A DNA stretch of 64,000 bases, from positions 372,001 to 436,000 of the forward strand of contig JAKJHU010000163.1 of the NCBI GenBank assembly GCA_022316685.1, in the 5' to 3' direction. This document shows positions 34,501 through 47,762 of this stretch, one piece after another. The notes below the pieces were generated by a model. That model saw nothing but the letters and a program-made list of their open reading frames with translations, had not been told where the DNA came from and made no database searches. Position 1 is the first letter of the stretch; each line of letters begins with the position of its first letter. The translations under genes were made by a program, and so were the position numbers. This DNA is from Progne subis subis. Its lineage: Eukaryota > Chordata > Aves > Passeriformes > Hirundinidae.

Positions 34501-37500
34501 TACATTATCTTGGCAGATTCCCGCTGATGCAATTAAGTTCCAAATTAAGTTCCTCCTCAGTTGAAAATATGATGAACAGCTTTATATTTGAAAAGAAATA
34601 AAAGAGGAAAATTTCAACTCCTGCTCAGTGACAAATATTTTCTGTGGGGGACTTCAAATTACTCATTCCTGTGATCACATTATCACACTACACTAAACCC
34701 AAAACTGCAATAATTGGGAGTTCTTACTTCTGCTGCTTCTTTTATTATCATGATGACTTCGAACTGTAGACGAAAGGCAAACAGATATCGACAAAAAAAA
34801 ACCCCAAGACTGGGGAGATTTCCAAGTACTGCAGAGGGACCATTTTTTGGTTTGGAGCTCCCCAGGAAACAGCAATGGGAAGATCCACTCAGAGGCATTG
34901 CATTAATTTAAATTACCCAGCGAGGTAAGGGAAAGAAGGCAGCAATGAATCCTTACATATCGAGACGGCTCCTCCTTGTTCTGGTCGTTCATGTCCGTGG
35001 GAATGACCCTGGTGGCCATGGGCCCCTTGGCAAAGGGTTTGGGCAGCTGGCCCCGGAATTCCGACAGGATGAACTGGAGCTGCCAGCTGCGGAGAACAGG
35101 GCAAAAACATTTTGTGTGGAGAGCACCAAAGCCGGAACCAAGGGCATCAGTCCCAGCGTGGGCAGGTACAGCACAGATCCCCAGGAGCTTGTGGCCAACG
35201 TGCCAACCAAAAACCTTCAGAACCCTCGTTCATGACGCTGCTGGTGACAACAGAAATCCAAGGTCCTCAGGGCTCCCCAGGCCCATTATCACACCCCTCG
35301 TTATCAATGCTGTGCCCCTCGTTATCCATCTCACCAAACCCCACCTTCTCCACGGAAACACTCACTTGTCTGGCAGCAGGAAGCTGCTGGGGAACCTGTG
35401 CCACTCCTTCCCCACACAGACATTGACTGGTCTCCCCTCTGGCACCGTGTGGATGCCGGGGTCAGTGGCGATCCTGTGGAATTCCGGGTACAGGTCCAGG
35501 GGCCCGTGGTAGCCTGTGGAAGGCAGAAAATCGTAATTAAGGTTAAAGTTAGAGGGGTATTTAATGAAAGCCTGCACAAATTGTTTCAGGCAGGAGTTTT
35601 TAACTGATAACTCGTTGAATACTTGAACTAGTCTATGCTAAGAAGTGGCTGGATTCAAAGCTTCCCCTCTTACCCTCGGTGCCCCTACCAATTCTGTCCT
35701 GGCTGTCAGTGGCCACCAAAATCCTCCAAAAAACACTGATGAGGTGGGAAGGCTCTGATTCCAGGGATGTCCAATCCATCTCCACCAGGGACTCATGCCC
35801 CTAATTCACGTTTTACACAGGAAAATGCTTTTCCAGGTGGGATTATCTATCTGAAAGCTGAAGTATCTGCTCTAATACCGGCCAGGTTTTAGATCAGTGG
35901 AGTTGTACTGGGGGAAGGTGAAGAGGATTTTCAAGTGATGTAATTCTGGTGATCCATCCGTCCATCCATATACATACACATATAATATATAATTATATAT
36001 ATATATGTAATTATAATTAATAATTAATTTGTGGTGACCATCAGAACTTATTCCTTCCCCTGCAGCAACAGCACCCAACCTTCCCGAGGTTCCTGATTTC
36101 TACCGGCAAAGCAGCACAGCTTTGGCAGGCCCCGAGCCCAGGAGGCAGCAGAGCAGGGGGCAAAGGTGAAACACCAACCTTTGAATAAGGCAACAGAGCG
36201 TGACAGTGACAAGAGGCCAAAGAGGAAGACAGTCCCCAGGGCCAGCCAGTTGGAGGACACTGTGTAGTGTTCCAGGCGGTAGCGCTGGAAGATGAAGTGG
36301 TAACATTTCTCAGGGAAGAGATAAAAAATAAAAAAGAGACAATGTGAGCTCACTCCATTTGCTGATCTGTTCAGCAAAGTTCTCATTTTTTTTCATAAAG
36401 GCCTAACAACAGTGCACCCCCCGCCAGATCTCTGGGCTTCTTTTTTTTAATTCAGAGCCATAAAAATGCACAGAAGCTCATAGGGTGTAGTCATATTTAA
36501 GTGATAATTTGGGGTATTTCAAGGAGTTTTCAGCTCTTTGACCTAGGAAGGTGAAGTGCTCTCTCAAGGGCTGCAGCTTGGTTGTTCCCAGGTGAAGCAG
36601 GGGCAAAGTGCCCTTTCAGACAGCTCTGCAGAAGTTCCCTGCACAGGCTCACCTGATTTTCCATGCTGGACTGAATTCCTGCCTAACACAAGTTCCCTGA
36701 CCCAGATTTCCAGAGTGACCTCTGGTTGTTTACCCTGCCTGCACAAACCACAGCTTTGAAGTGGATAAAAGAGCACAGAGCACATTCTGCGTCCACCTCT
36801 AAACACGAGGCACTCTCAGACTGATAAAAGAAAAAACTGATAAAAGAAAAAAAGTGATAAAAGGAAAAAAAAAAAAAAAGGATAAAAGAAAAAATTGATA
36901 AAAGAAAAAAATTGATAAAAGAAAAGTCCTTTAGGGTTTTGGGGTTTTTTTTCAATTAAAAAGCCTCTCTGGGAATAGCAGGAGGAAATACATCCAGTCC
37001 TCCCTGCTGTTCTTCAGGAGTGCTTATTCACTCCCTACCCGCACTGGTTTCTGTTTCTCTTGTTCTGTTTGCATTTTTCTCATAACAGCCAAATCCACGT
37101 GGTTTGGAGGGGGAGAGTGACAGGTTTGTCCTGCTGGTTCCAGTTTCTCAGCTGGATGCTCCACACCAGGCAAAACATTATCAAACAGTGGTAAAATATG
37201 CAAGAAATATACACAAAGCGTTCCTAAAGCCAGCTTTAAAATAAAAACAAATTAACGGCGCTCTGTGGTGTTCTGAGAGCACAGAGGAATTCTCATTCAG
37301 AGCCACAGAACTGGTGACATCCCAGAGCTGGATCCTGGGTGGAGGCAAGGGCTGGAACTCCTCCGGGGATGAACGGAGATCCAGAGTGAGAAGAGCATCT
37401 GAGCAAGGGAAGGATGAGGGACTCAGGAATTCCAGCAGTGCTGCACAGCAGGGCAGAGGAGGAACAGCAGGATGAGGCCAAACAGCTGGAACAGGCTCCA

Positions 37501-40500
37501 GCAGGGACTCCAGGCTGCATTCCTGAGCCTCTTAACAGCAGATGAATAATTCTGAGCTTTGGGAAGGTTTATATCAGTCTGTGTTAGTGCTTTGCTCTGT
37601 GAAGTGTTTCAAGTGATGTTTACTAAACATCCAGCTTTTGGCTCTTCCAAACCTTCAACGCAATTTCCCAACATTTAAACGAGATCCCTTTGCCTTTCCT
37701 CAGCCCAGTGAGGGATTCCTTCTAAAACAAATCAAAATGCATTTCCTACACATCCACATTCCTGCCCTCCAAGGAGGCACAATTCTACCAGCAGGTTACT
37801 GAACCCTCAAAATTTCTTGGATTTTGTGTGGTGCTGGCACCACAGCATCACCACCCCAGGAATTCCCACTCGGGATTGGAGAAAAACAACTCAAAGCTGT
37901 CACGAAATAACGGCTGGGAAATATTCCCAGCTATTTATTAAAAATCAGTGGAATTTACCTGAAGAGCAGAGAGGGCCACAGCACCAGAGAGACAGATGAG
38001 GGGATAGATGGGGAAGAGAAATCTCTCTTCTTTGTGGGGCTGGCTGAAGAAAATCAGGATCCAGATGTACATGGGAGCCAGGGTCAGCCAGTAGGGACGG
38101 CCCAGATTCTGAACTGGAAGGAACAAAACCTCAGCAAAGGAGCGATGCAAGAATTCCTTCCCTTGCACAATCCTCTCTCACACCCAAATCCCCTCTGGAG
38201 ACCCGAACACGCCCTGTTCTGAGCGTCCCTGCTGCTAAAACCCAGGTAACACACCCAAACAGCCAGCAGGGCATTTTCCTCGCAGGACCTTTGCAGATTC
38301 CTACAATACTGACAATTCCAACAGCCTCAGGAAGAGCAAGAGCTGAAAATGAATGTTACTGGATGCAACAACAAGACACAAAACCCATCAGGAACCGAAC
38401 AGGCAGACAGGAGTGCTGGGTCTCCGGCTGGGCACTGCACACACAGAGATCACAAAGGGGCTCCTCAGGATCTCTCCTTCCCCTCTGCGCCGGTTTTACC
38501 CTCCAAAAAGGTTGTTTAGAGCCTGAAGTTTGCCCAATCTTCATTGCCTCATCACAAAAATAACACCGGGAGAGGTCTCTCAGGCGCCTTCCGCTTAACA
38601 GAGGAAATAACCGATTCAAAAATAACAACAATTACCCTGAATTTCAGTCACACTGAGGAGGGCTCTACGCTGCCCGGCAATTTTCAGTCCCTCTCCTACC
38701 CCCTCGCTACTCCCATCAGCAGAGTTAAGCAATTAAGCCGACGGCATCTCACAGACAATAAGAACAAAGCACTTGGCAGAGCCGCTCCTGCTGTTAAGCA
38801 CAAGAACACCAAGTGAACAGCAGGAAATCTCGCATTTACAGGAGCTCCTACTGAGCTTTTACTGCTTTCCGAGAGTTTGTCACTCACAGCCAAGGAACAG
38901 ATAGAAGCTAACACCCCTTAACATGCATTTTCATCGAGGATTGTGTTACTGTTTGCTGCATTCAGTAAAAAGAAAAAAAAAAAAACAGAGAGAGCAAAGC
39001 ACTGACTGGACTGATGAATGTGGAGGCTGCTGCTGACCCTGGGTGAATTTTCCTTGGGAAAACAGCAGAGAAGAGTTTACACTTCCCCTCTGGAGTCACT
39101 CACAGGCGTCATGTGTTCAAGCTGATGTCACTTTATTTCAAGAAAAAGCCCAGTGAAGCAGGGAATATTCTGGTTCCTCCTTTTTTTTAACTCTGTGTAT
39201 CCACACCCACGGGGACACTTCCCAGAGCATGGGGAGCCTGGCAGTGGGAAAAACCCACAGCGCACAGAACAGTCCAGCTTCAACCCCAAAAGGTTTGTAC
39301 CCATTTCCAGCTGCAGACAAGATGGGAACAGCACCAGGTACAGCTTCTTCCCCCTTCAGGATTATCGACTGAGCCACTCCCGGTGCATTAAATGTCAGAA
39401 TGAAGCTTAGGAACCACACACCTTCTGAGGCTTGCTTTTTTTAAACACATTTCTCCTCCTGAGGTGGAGGCAAGGAACAATCCTGAACTCAAACGAGCTC
39501 CAGGAACTTTCCTGGTGCTCCCAAGGCTTTCACTGCTCCCAGTTTCATTTCCAGTAAAGAAAAGCTGCCCTTGGGCAGGAAAACCCTGCCAGCTGCCCTG
39601 CACTCACCACGGAATTTCTGCAGCAGACACTCCATCAGACAGGTCAGAGGCAGCACGAGCAGGGCCAGCACAAAAACCACATTGAAATTCAGAAAGCCAT
39701 TGATGAAATAGAAGTACCAGGGTTCTGTACCTAAAGGGTGAGAAAAAAAAAAAAAAAAATGAAAAAAGAGGTTTGAAAACACGAGCATGAATGGATGGAA
39801 GAGGAGCTTTGGTCCTTCTTTGCCTGGCAGCCCACCAGAATATCTCACACTCACACCTGCCCAAGAAACTTCATCGACTTCCTGCTCAGAAATTATTTTT
39901 CTCCTTATTTTTTCACCGGGGGTTGAAAACCAGTCAGTATTACATCTGCTGCTCATGAATCCCAGACTGCTCCAACAACCAGCAGAATTCTGTGACACAG
40001 AACTCACCCTGGCATTCAGGAGGACAGCAAGGAAGCAGAGGGGGAAACTTGTAAAACTGCGAAAAGTTGACCCCAAATTCATTCTTTCTTTCTAACTGCA
40101 GGGGATTAGCACAAAACCACGCAGTGCCATGTAATTCTGGAGTGGGGATGTTCACTCTGGGTTGGCAGGAACAGAAAATGTACCAAAAAGGACTAAGGAG
40201 GAAAGGAGTTTGTATTCCCACTTCACCCCGACAAGGACACTGCCACCCAGCGCTGGTTTTGGTCCCTCCTTAGGCTCAGCACCATTTAAATGTCCCAAAT
40301 TTGGCCTGTTCTGACTCAAACAGGAGCGAGGCAGCTCTGCCTCCACACTTGGGAGCTGGCTGCGAGCTCTGGAGGATGTAAACTGAAAGGAACTCCAGTC
40401 CAACTGTCATTTATTTAGACTCTTAATTCAGGATGCTTAAAGGCCCGAACAATAAGGAATGCCAGTTCCTCTCCACACATTTCCCACTCTCTCAGTGTGA

Positions 40501-43500
40501 TTAGCTCAATCAGCCAGTAAATGACACGCGGGGGCTTTAATCACTGCACTGTTGTGACATGTGTCACATGCCACAGCAATTTCCTGCAATCAGAGCCACT
40601 TAAATTGGGTCCGTGTTGAAATTAATCAGACAACTGAACAGCAGCAAGGAAAACCCGAAACCTCTGCAGCTCCTAAAATAATAAAAAAAAAAAAATAAGG
40701 GCAGAAGCTGCACTGGGAATGTCACAAACACGGCACTGGAGTCGCTGCTTGGCCAAGCAGCTCGGGTTTATAGAGGAAACCCTGAGTTCTTAGCACGGAA
40801 AGCAAACAGCAATCCTACAAATAATTCTAAATCTTTAAAGGATAATTCCAGGGACCACCGTGTCACCTTTCTGGCTGCGACGGAAAGCAAACGAAATTCA
40901 CCCTGAGTTCACCTCTCTCTGCTCTGGTTTCTGGTGTGGCAGCCTGGGGGTCAGGAGTGAAGGACACTTTATGAAACACAGCTCCTCCACAGTCCACACA
41001 GAGCCCAGACAATACTGCTAACAAACACATCAGCTGCTCTGAAGCACGGCTGTAACACAGAAAAGGCTGCTTGCTCACATTTTTTTGCAGTGTGACTGAA
41101 CTGCCTATAAAAAAAAGCACTGGAGCCTCCTCTCCTTCTCCAATGAGAGATTTTCTTCTCTGTGAGAGGATAAAAAAAAAAAGAGGGGAAAAAAAGAGAA
41201 GAGAACAGTGCACAGCAGGCAAAAAGCAGCAGGCTGGCTCACTGGTGACGCAGGCATTCAGAGGCACTCAGGCTCAAAGGCTCCCAGGGCAAAAGGGTTT
41301 TTATTCCTGTTATCCACAGGGCTCAAGGTGAACTGAGACACAGCTGCAGCCTCAAAAAGGAACGACCCCACTGCATGTGAGAAGTCCTGGCCCAGAACAT
41401 CGTCTCTGAAGCAGGGAGGGACACTGGAGAACTCTCTGTGCTCGGGTTAATGGGAATATGCTCCCAGAGCAGGAGAGGAGATGGAGCCTCCTGCAAGGAT
41501 CCACATCCCAGAGCTGGGCAGCTGTGGGATACGGGAGACAGACGGCTGAAAGCAGTGGGGAAAGAAGAGCCAGGCAGCTCCTGGCACGGTGGTTCCATGG
41601 GGAAAACCAGCTGGAAGCGCTGTCAGACCCCCAGTGAGGAAATGCTGGGAACTCTGAGGTCGGGAACGGCCCCAGGAGCAGCTCCAGAACTCAGACTCAG
41701 GAGTGAATCCAATTTAGCCACGCTGCACCTTGACCACAGGAATGGTGAGGGCAGCTCAGGCCAGAGCAGGGGAGGTGTAGAAGAGATTTAAGACAAGGAG
41801 CCCCACCCTGGGCTGAAGCCTGAGCGCAGGAACTGCAGCTGGCAAGCAGAAACTAAGCTGCAATGACTTGGTCATGAGTCACAGCCCTCATTCTGATTCA
41901 GTGCTGCTTCAATGAACAGTCTGCTCGCTGCATTTCATTTATTCTCACTCTGTTCAAGAACCAGAGCTCCACAGAGAAAGGTGTCACATGGACAGCTCCA
42001 GCACGTTCCACCCGAGCTGAATAAAGCTTCCCAAAGTGGGACAAAACTATGGTCACAAATTATGACTTCTTAGCATATAAGCACACAAAAACACCCCAAA
42101 GCCTCAGAATCAGGGATTTACCCTTAGCAGCTATTTCCCCTTGGCTGCAGAAACCTAATCACTCCAGGGAAATATTAATTGCACAGACAGTATTTATGTA
42201 AAGGGAGTGTATTGCTAAAGACAGGGAAAAAAAAAAAAAAAAAAAAAGAATTGAACCTTGTCTCCAAAATACAGCAGTGCTGACACTGGAGATGATCCGG
42301 GTGGTGACTCTGCCCCCATCATGTGAACGTTGGGAAATCCCAAATTCCAAAGCCAAGAGGGATTGGCCAGCCCTTCATCTCCCCTGGCAGGGTTATTTCT
42401 CCCCAGTGTTTTGAAGCTCTCTAAACACACAGCGTTGTCCTGGCCACGCTGCACTGAAGAGCAGCTCCAGGCAGGCTCTTTACTAGCCCGAGGACGCTGC
42501 ATGAATGTCACTGCGAATAAAACTCTTCAGGACAGTCTGGTCCCTGGAGGCTTCTGGAAACAACTCATGCACCAGTGTGGAAAAGGTCAGGCACAAACCC
42601 CTGCCAAAAGCTATCACAGACAGAGCCTGGAGTTTACTCACAGAAAACTCCCAGCTCCACACTTCAGAGCCTTCCTGCAGAGGCCAAGAGCAGCTGCTGT
42701 CCTGCTGTGCCACGGCACAAGTGACAAAACACCACTCAGCACCACCGCCAGCTGCCAGAGAAAGCCTTGCTGCTGCTCTCCACTGCTGAATCCCTCCTGG
42801 AACAGCTCCTCTGGCCTCAGCTAGAGCACTGAGATGGTGCAGGGATCCTGTGGTCTCTGCCAGCCCCTCTGGAGCCCTGCTAGAAATGAATTTCCTGCTG
42901 TTCAGCTCTAGAAGTGCAGGATATGTACAGAAAGAAGAATGGACTGTGCACCATTCCTCACTTTCCCAAAGTTCTGCAGCCTGACTGCGAGGAGGAGCAG
43001 CCAGGAACTAGATTCAGGCTGACAAACACACACAGGCCACTTGTGCACGGGCAGTGAGACATCTCCTGGCGGTTTCACGGGAGTGGAAAGTGAACAAAAG
43101 CAGCACGGCTCCCAGCGCGCAGGAGCCGCGCAGCGCATTGCCAGCTCGACAGAGACATCCCGTGTCCAGCAGCAGCAGCTGCAGCCTTTGGAGCTGCTTT
43201 TGCTTTAGGACACGTCAGGAAAAGCACCGCCAGTCAGGGGCCACGGCAGCCAGAAAACCTCGGGCTCCCTCCCTGGCTTGTTATCCCGAGCTCACCGTAG
43301 AGATCAGGGCCGTGGGGAGTAAAGACATTGTACAAAACGATGTTGAGAGGTGCCACCACCAGCTTCCCGTAGTAATAGCTGTCCACCACCACCAAGGGCA
43401 CCTGGAAGAGAGCAGATCTTTGTTCAGTGCCAGCAGCTCCCGCTGATTTTCCTAAAGGAACCCATCCCTTCTACTGCCACCCACTTCGTGCTGTCACAGG

Positions 43501-46500
43501 CACTCACCAGAAACAGGATCAAGGACACCACACACCAGTTCAGGAAACTTTTCCACCTCTTCTTCAGGATCAACAAGTCAAAGGCAATAGGAAGCCTGAA
43601 AGAGAGACCAGCTGTCGACTTTGAGAAACCCCACTGCAGGCTCTGCTGCCCCTCCGAAGCAAGAGAAGGAACCACCGCCTCACTGGCCTCTGCTTCTACC
43701 CCAGCTTCATCACCCAGGTCAGGTTTTACCCATACTAATGCCAGGAAAACTTCCCAACCCGAGTTCAAAAGGCAAGAAGCCTGTAGCAACGATCCCGGAC
43801 TAAGCTGGCAGCTCGGTCCCTGCCGGTTTTCTCCGCAGCCAGGTGAAAACCACCCGAGAGAGGACAAGAAACTCCTCCTTACCCCAGGGCTGCGCTGAAG
43901 GGCCAGCCCAGCAGGGCTCCAGCAGCCACCCCCAGCACCGCCAGCGAGGTCCTGTCCATGTACCAGCCCGTCATGGCAATCACCGTGGTGTACATGCAGA
44001 AACTGCTGGGGAGGAAAGCTGCAAGGCAAGGGGATGAGAGGTGGGCACGCTGCACCCAACACCTGCAGCGAGTGCTTCACACGAGTGTTTTACAGTGCCT
44101 GGGGGAACAGGAACAGCCACAGCACACTAAGGGCAAACTGCCAAAACATCAGCCTCCTTCCCCAGAACAAAGGATGGCCAAGAGCCCGTGGAAAAGGCAC
44201 AGCAATATTAAAAAAACAGGAGGCAGCAACAGAAACTGGCCTGGGAACTGTAACACAGAGAACAAAGTCTGAATCAACGCTTATTCTGTGATGAGAATAC
44301 AGCAAAGAGCGCCCCGGGGATGTGACTTTCTTCTCTCTTTCGGTCATTGTTAGTGCCAGTGCCAAGCCAACTCACCTGCAGAAGCACAGAACATCCCCGT
44401 GCTCAGCACTAGGAAGGCCAGCATCAGCCTGCTCACGTGCAGCCCAAACTTCTTGCACACAGCCCTGCGGGAGCAGCAGAGAAACAGGCAGCACAAAACA
44501 GCCTCAGGGCAAAAATCAGCAGCACCCAAGGCATGCAGAACCACAAGCAACCCATGGAGCAGCCTGAGAGCCCTGAGCTGGGGGATTCCCAACACTCAGC
44601 TGCTGTCTCTGGCTCGGGATTTCAGACCCTGAAATCAATCCCACCAGCGCAAAACTCTGGGTGGGGCCTGGCTTCTCCCAGTTGTGCTCGTGCAAAGTTC
44701 AGGAGCTTGTGGCTGCACTGCTGCCCACGTCAATCCCCACGTCAATCCATCTACGATCCCCACCCCTCACAAAACCCCACCGTGCAAAAAAAGCCACAGC
44801 ACATCTCCTTAACCAGAGCACTGGCAAACAGAAAAGTCACGCAAGGTAGTGGTTTGAGAATCAGGCAGCAGGTAACAACTAAAATAAAAATCCAGTTTAG
44901 ACAAGATAATTGCATGTTAGGGCTACTGATTTTAGTGGATGTAAACGGCACTGGCAGACAGGTTACAGACAGCAGCAATCAATGTGTTCCAGTCAAATTC
45001 GCTGTGATAAGCAAACACAGCACCAGACTCTCCTCAGCCTGCAATGCTCCCACCCTGCTTGCTGCCAGCAGCGAGAAAAACGTGTGGAGCCAGCAAAATG
45101 CTGGAGCAGAGGTGTGGGTGGCAGATCTGGGAGAACAATTTTGTCCTAATTGTGGCATTCTGACCAACATCTCCTTGAGTTACCACGGGAACACGTATTT
45201 ATCATCTACACACGAGCCTCGAAGCCAATCTCCTGCGGCAGGAACTGCGTGTGTCACTCACAGTGTTCCCAAGCATCCCCTGCAGACAGGCTCTGACACT
45301 CACTTGTAGAAGTAGAGTTCACAAACGCAGCTCAGGAAGGCCAGGAAGCATCGCAGGAAATAGAAGATGAGAACCTAGCAGACACAGCCAGAGTCTGAAT
45401 GAGGCACGGGGACACAAATTAGGCTCGTAAAGCACCGGGGGAAACCTACAAACCCTTGGAAACACTCACAGGGAGGTCAATGTTTGTCAACAAACCCGTG
45501 TTTTATAAACATGTAGTCAATTTCAACACCAAGCAGGGCGGCTGTTTCACACACACCAAAGGCACATCTCCTCCACACAAAAGCAGCTTCCGCACACAGG
45601 ATTTACCTTGTTGGTTTGCAGAACCCTGGCATGGAACCAGGCTGGCAAGGCATGGAGCCAGAGGTAAGCGTAGGAGCGGATGGCGTAGGCTGGAGAGTAC
45701 TCCCATGTCTGAAACCCCTTCCCATAAATGAGGTAGTGCATCTACAACAGAGATCAAATAAATAAATTGACATGTAGCACACAGAGCAGAGAGTTTTCCA
45801 CCCCCCACCTCTGAACCCTGGAGCAAAAAAAAAAAATTCTCATTGAAACAGAGGGATCAGCACAAGGTTCTAAATAAATCTGCGTTTGCACAAGCCAACT
45901 GGAAATTGAAACAGAGAGCATGAGTTCCTAAATAAATGGGTATTTGCACAGGGCGAGTACAAATTCCCAAGCCCAAGGGCAGGAAGGGACTCACCGGCTC
46001 CCAGTAGTTAAAGGTCTCGTCACAATCAGAGATGTTGCTCAGCAGAGCTGCACAGAATCTGGCCGAGATGAGACACTTGAAAGCTGTTGATCCTTCAGGG
46101 GCCCAGACGTGCCCTGCTTTGCTCCCGGATGATCTAATCCAAAGGGTGGGAGGGAAAAAAAAAAAAAAAAAAACAAAATAAAAAAATACAGACATGCAGC
46201 AGGAAGACTCAACAAGGAGATCAAGGCTCCCAAGGTGAGCGTGGCATTGGGGAGGGGAGAAAGGACAAGGAAGCAGCATCAGCCCCGCTCAGGGCTGGAT
46301 CCCGACCCACAGCAGCACGGCCAGAGCAGCGCCGAGCCGGGGGATGCTCCGGCACCGACCTCCCGTGGAAACCCCGATATCCCCGAAATCCCCGGCAGCC
46401 CCCGCTCCGTGCCCGGCGGCACCCACTCGTTCCGGGGCTCGTCGCTGCCCGCGGGCTCTGCGCGCCGCCCCGCCGCGTCCCCGCCGCCCGCCCGCGGCCG

Positions 46501-46524
46501 CTGCCGGGCGCCCTTGGCCGCCAT
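28579..46524 (-). CDS. ALG9: ALG9, alpha-1,2-mannosyltransferase of the ER, 15 coding exons, one apparent 1-bp deletion
   Basis: Multi-span ER membrane glycosyltransferase (GT22 family) that adds the seventh and ninth mannoses from dolichol-P-mannose to the lipid-linked oligosaccharide for N-glycosylation. Exons in transcript order: 46427-46524, 45995-46133, 45607-45741, 45304-45374, 44376-44464, 43883-44018, 43508-43595, 43296-43401, 39608-39730, 37959-38113, 36179-36308, 35366-35513, 34957-35086, 32383-32512, 28579-28699. Phases agree at every junction except exon 14. Motifs: DCDETFNYWEP in exon 2 (GT22 signature), YLIYGKGFQTWEYSP in exon 3, QPHKEERFLFP in exon 10, hydrophobic spans throughout. 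The C-terminus is NYTILKSRRRQ...KMGG then TAG. Total is 1799 nt, one short of 600 codons, close to the human length (about 611 aa). Exon 14 is 130 nt where 131 is expected (see findings). Start chosen: MAAKGARQR, in a CpG-rich context. Confidence 0.95.
28700..34956 (-). other. ALG9 introns 13 and 14 (interrupted by exon 14)
   Basis: Intron 14 (28700-32382) contains the 41-bp minisatellite and is otherwise unique. Intron 13 (32513-34956) shows no recognisable element. Confidence 0.8.
30420..30765. repeat. Minisatellite, 41-bp unit, about eight copies, ALG9 intron 14
   Basis: Repeated aggtcccagagcacaggaac followed by agatcacagggccacaggga, with ggtcccag recurring every 41 bp from about 30425 to 30752. 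Confidence 0.92.
35963..36030. repeat. AT-rich microsatellite-like stretch, ALG9 intron 11
   Basis: tatacatacacatataatat continuing into (at)n and taattataattaat, about 65 bp. Confidence 0.7.
36309..43295 (-). other. ALG9 introns 8-10 (interrupted by exons 9 and 10)
   Basis: Intron 10 (36309-37958) has the short A-rich repeat. Introns 9 (38114-39607) and 8 (39731-43295) hold only A runs (about 39748-39762 and 42227-42247) and unique sequence. No nested gene is recognised on the opposite strand. Introns 1-7 and 11-12 are shorter; intron 11 has the AT stretch, the others nothing recognisable. Confidence 0.75.
36818..36926. repeat. Short A-rich tandem repeat (gataaaagaaaaa), ALG9 intron 10
   Basis: About seven imperfect copies of a 13-18-bp unit, gataaaagaaaaaa. 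Confidence 0.75.
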
Positions 46525-46799
46525 GGCCGCTACGGGCAGGCAGCGCCCGCCGCCGGCCGCCGCACGGCCCGAGCAGCTGCGGGAGCGCCGCCGAAGCCGC
46601 CGCCGCCATCACGGGTGTGGGCAGCGCCTTCCCTGCGGGCGGGAGCGCCACTGCGACAGGGAGCGACAGAGGGACAGGGAGCGACAGAGGGACAGGCGCG
46701 GGGACAGGCACAGGGAGAGCGCTGCCCCGCACAGCCGGGTGCATCACCCACCCGGGTGCTTGCCCCGCACACGTGGGTTCGTCATTCACCTCGTCCCAG

Positions 46800-47065
46800 T
46801 CCGGCACAGCCGTGTCCATCACCCACCCGGGTCCATCACACAGCCGTGTCCATCACCCACCCGTGTCCCTGCCCCGTATACTCGTCTCCATCACCCACCC
46901 GACTCCATCGCTCCCACTGCCCCTGTCCCGCACACCTGGTCCCTGCCCCGCACACCCGGTCCCTGTCCCGCACACCCGGTCCCTGCCCCGCACACCCGGT
47001 CCCTGTCCCGCACATCCAGTCCCTGTCCCACATGCCCGGTCCCTGCCCCGCACGCCCAGGTCCGA
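46800..47065. repeat. Minisatellite, 20-bp unit ccctgtcccgcacacccggt, upstream of ALG9
   Basis: A core array at 46918-47050 with six to seven copies; 46740-46915 holds related but more diverged catcacccacccgtgtcc repeats. It lies between the ALG9 start and the FDXACB1 3' end. Confidence 0.88.
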
Positions 47066-47160
47066 GCCCCGGGCCATCCCTGCCCCTGCCCCTGCCCGCC
47101 CAGTGCTGGGCAGGAAAGTGAGGGAATGGGGAACAGGGAATGCACCGATGGAAAATGTTC

Positions 47161-47166
47161 TTTATT
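47161..47166 (-). terminator. Candidate FDXACB1 polyadenylation signal
   Basis: Minus-strand AATAAA lies about 600 bases past the FDXACB1 stop codon and about 640 bases before the ALG9 start codon. It sits at the edge of a CR1 fragment, so its use is uncertain. Confidence 0.35.
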
Positions 47167-47199
47167 CGGTACCCCCCGCGCCCAGGAGATGGAGAAAGG

Positions 47200-47490
47200 A
47201 CAGCATGGGAAGGATGTGGAGGGGCTGGAGCGTGTCCAAGGAAGGGAACGGAGCTGGGAAGAGGCTGGAGCCCCAGGAGGGGCTGAAGGAGCTGGAAAGG
47301 GGCTCAGCCTGGAGAAAAGGAGCTCGGGGGGAATTTCTGGCTCTGCACAACTCCCTGACAGGAGGGGACAGCCGGGGGGTCGGGCTATGCTCCCAGGGAA
47401 GAGGGACAGGAGGAGAGGGAACGGCCTCAGGCTGGGCCAGAGGAGGCTCAGGGTGCACATCGGGAGGAATTTGCTTTAGTAAAGAGATCG
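47200..47490 (+). mobile_element. CR1 LINE 3' fragment, sense
   Basis: Contains ctggagcgtgtccaaggaag, cagcctggagaaaaggagct, ggaacggcctcaggctgggc and gggaggaatttgcttta, in the order of a CR1 3' end. Truncated at both ends, between FDXACB1 and ALG9. Confidence 0.75.
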
Positions 47491-47762
47491 AATCCGCTCT
47501 CACAGGACCCTAGAAAAGAAAGGGTCCGCTTCACAAAACGGTGTTTCGGTTTCATTACACACACACACAGAACAGGAGAGAGCTCCGTCCTCATTAACAG
47601 GAACCCACACACTGAAACGTGTGCAGGTGCTCAAAGTCCACCCCGCCCTTGTGCAGGCACTGCAGCCTCACAGGGCTAGGTCCAACGACATGCAGGTGAC
47701 ATTGTCCGGGTCAGAAACCGGCACAGGAGCTGCTGGAGCCCCTGCAAACCACGGGAGATGTT

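Larger units (their letters stand above)
46525..47762 (-). promoter_or_regulatory. FDXACB1-ALG9 intergenic region with the CpG-rich ALG9 promoter
   Basis: 46380-46720 is very CpG-rich around the ALG9 start and is the likely promoter; no TATA box is seen. Further upstream come the 20-bp minisatellite, the CR1 fragment and an (ac)n run at about 47560. Confidence 0.55.

Noticed and set aside
46235..47513. Plus-strand open frames of 389-414 aa over the ALG9 start
   Set aside because: They are antisense to ALG9 exon 1 and run through the 20-bp array and a CR1 fragment; composition is repetitive and there is no family match.
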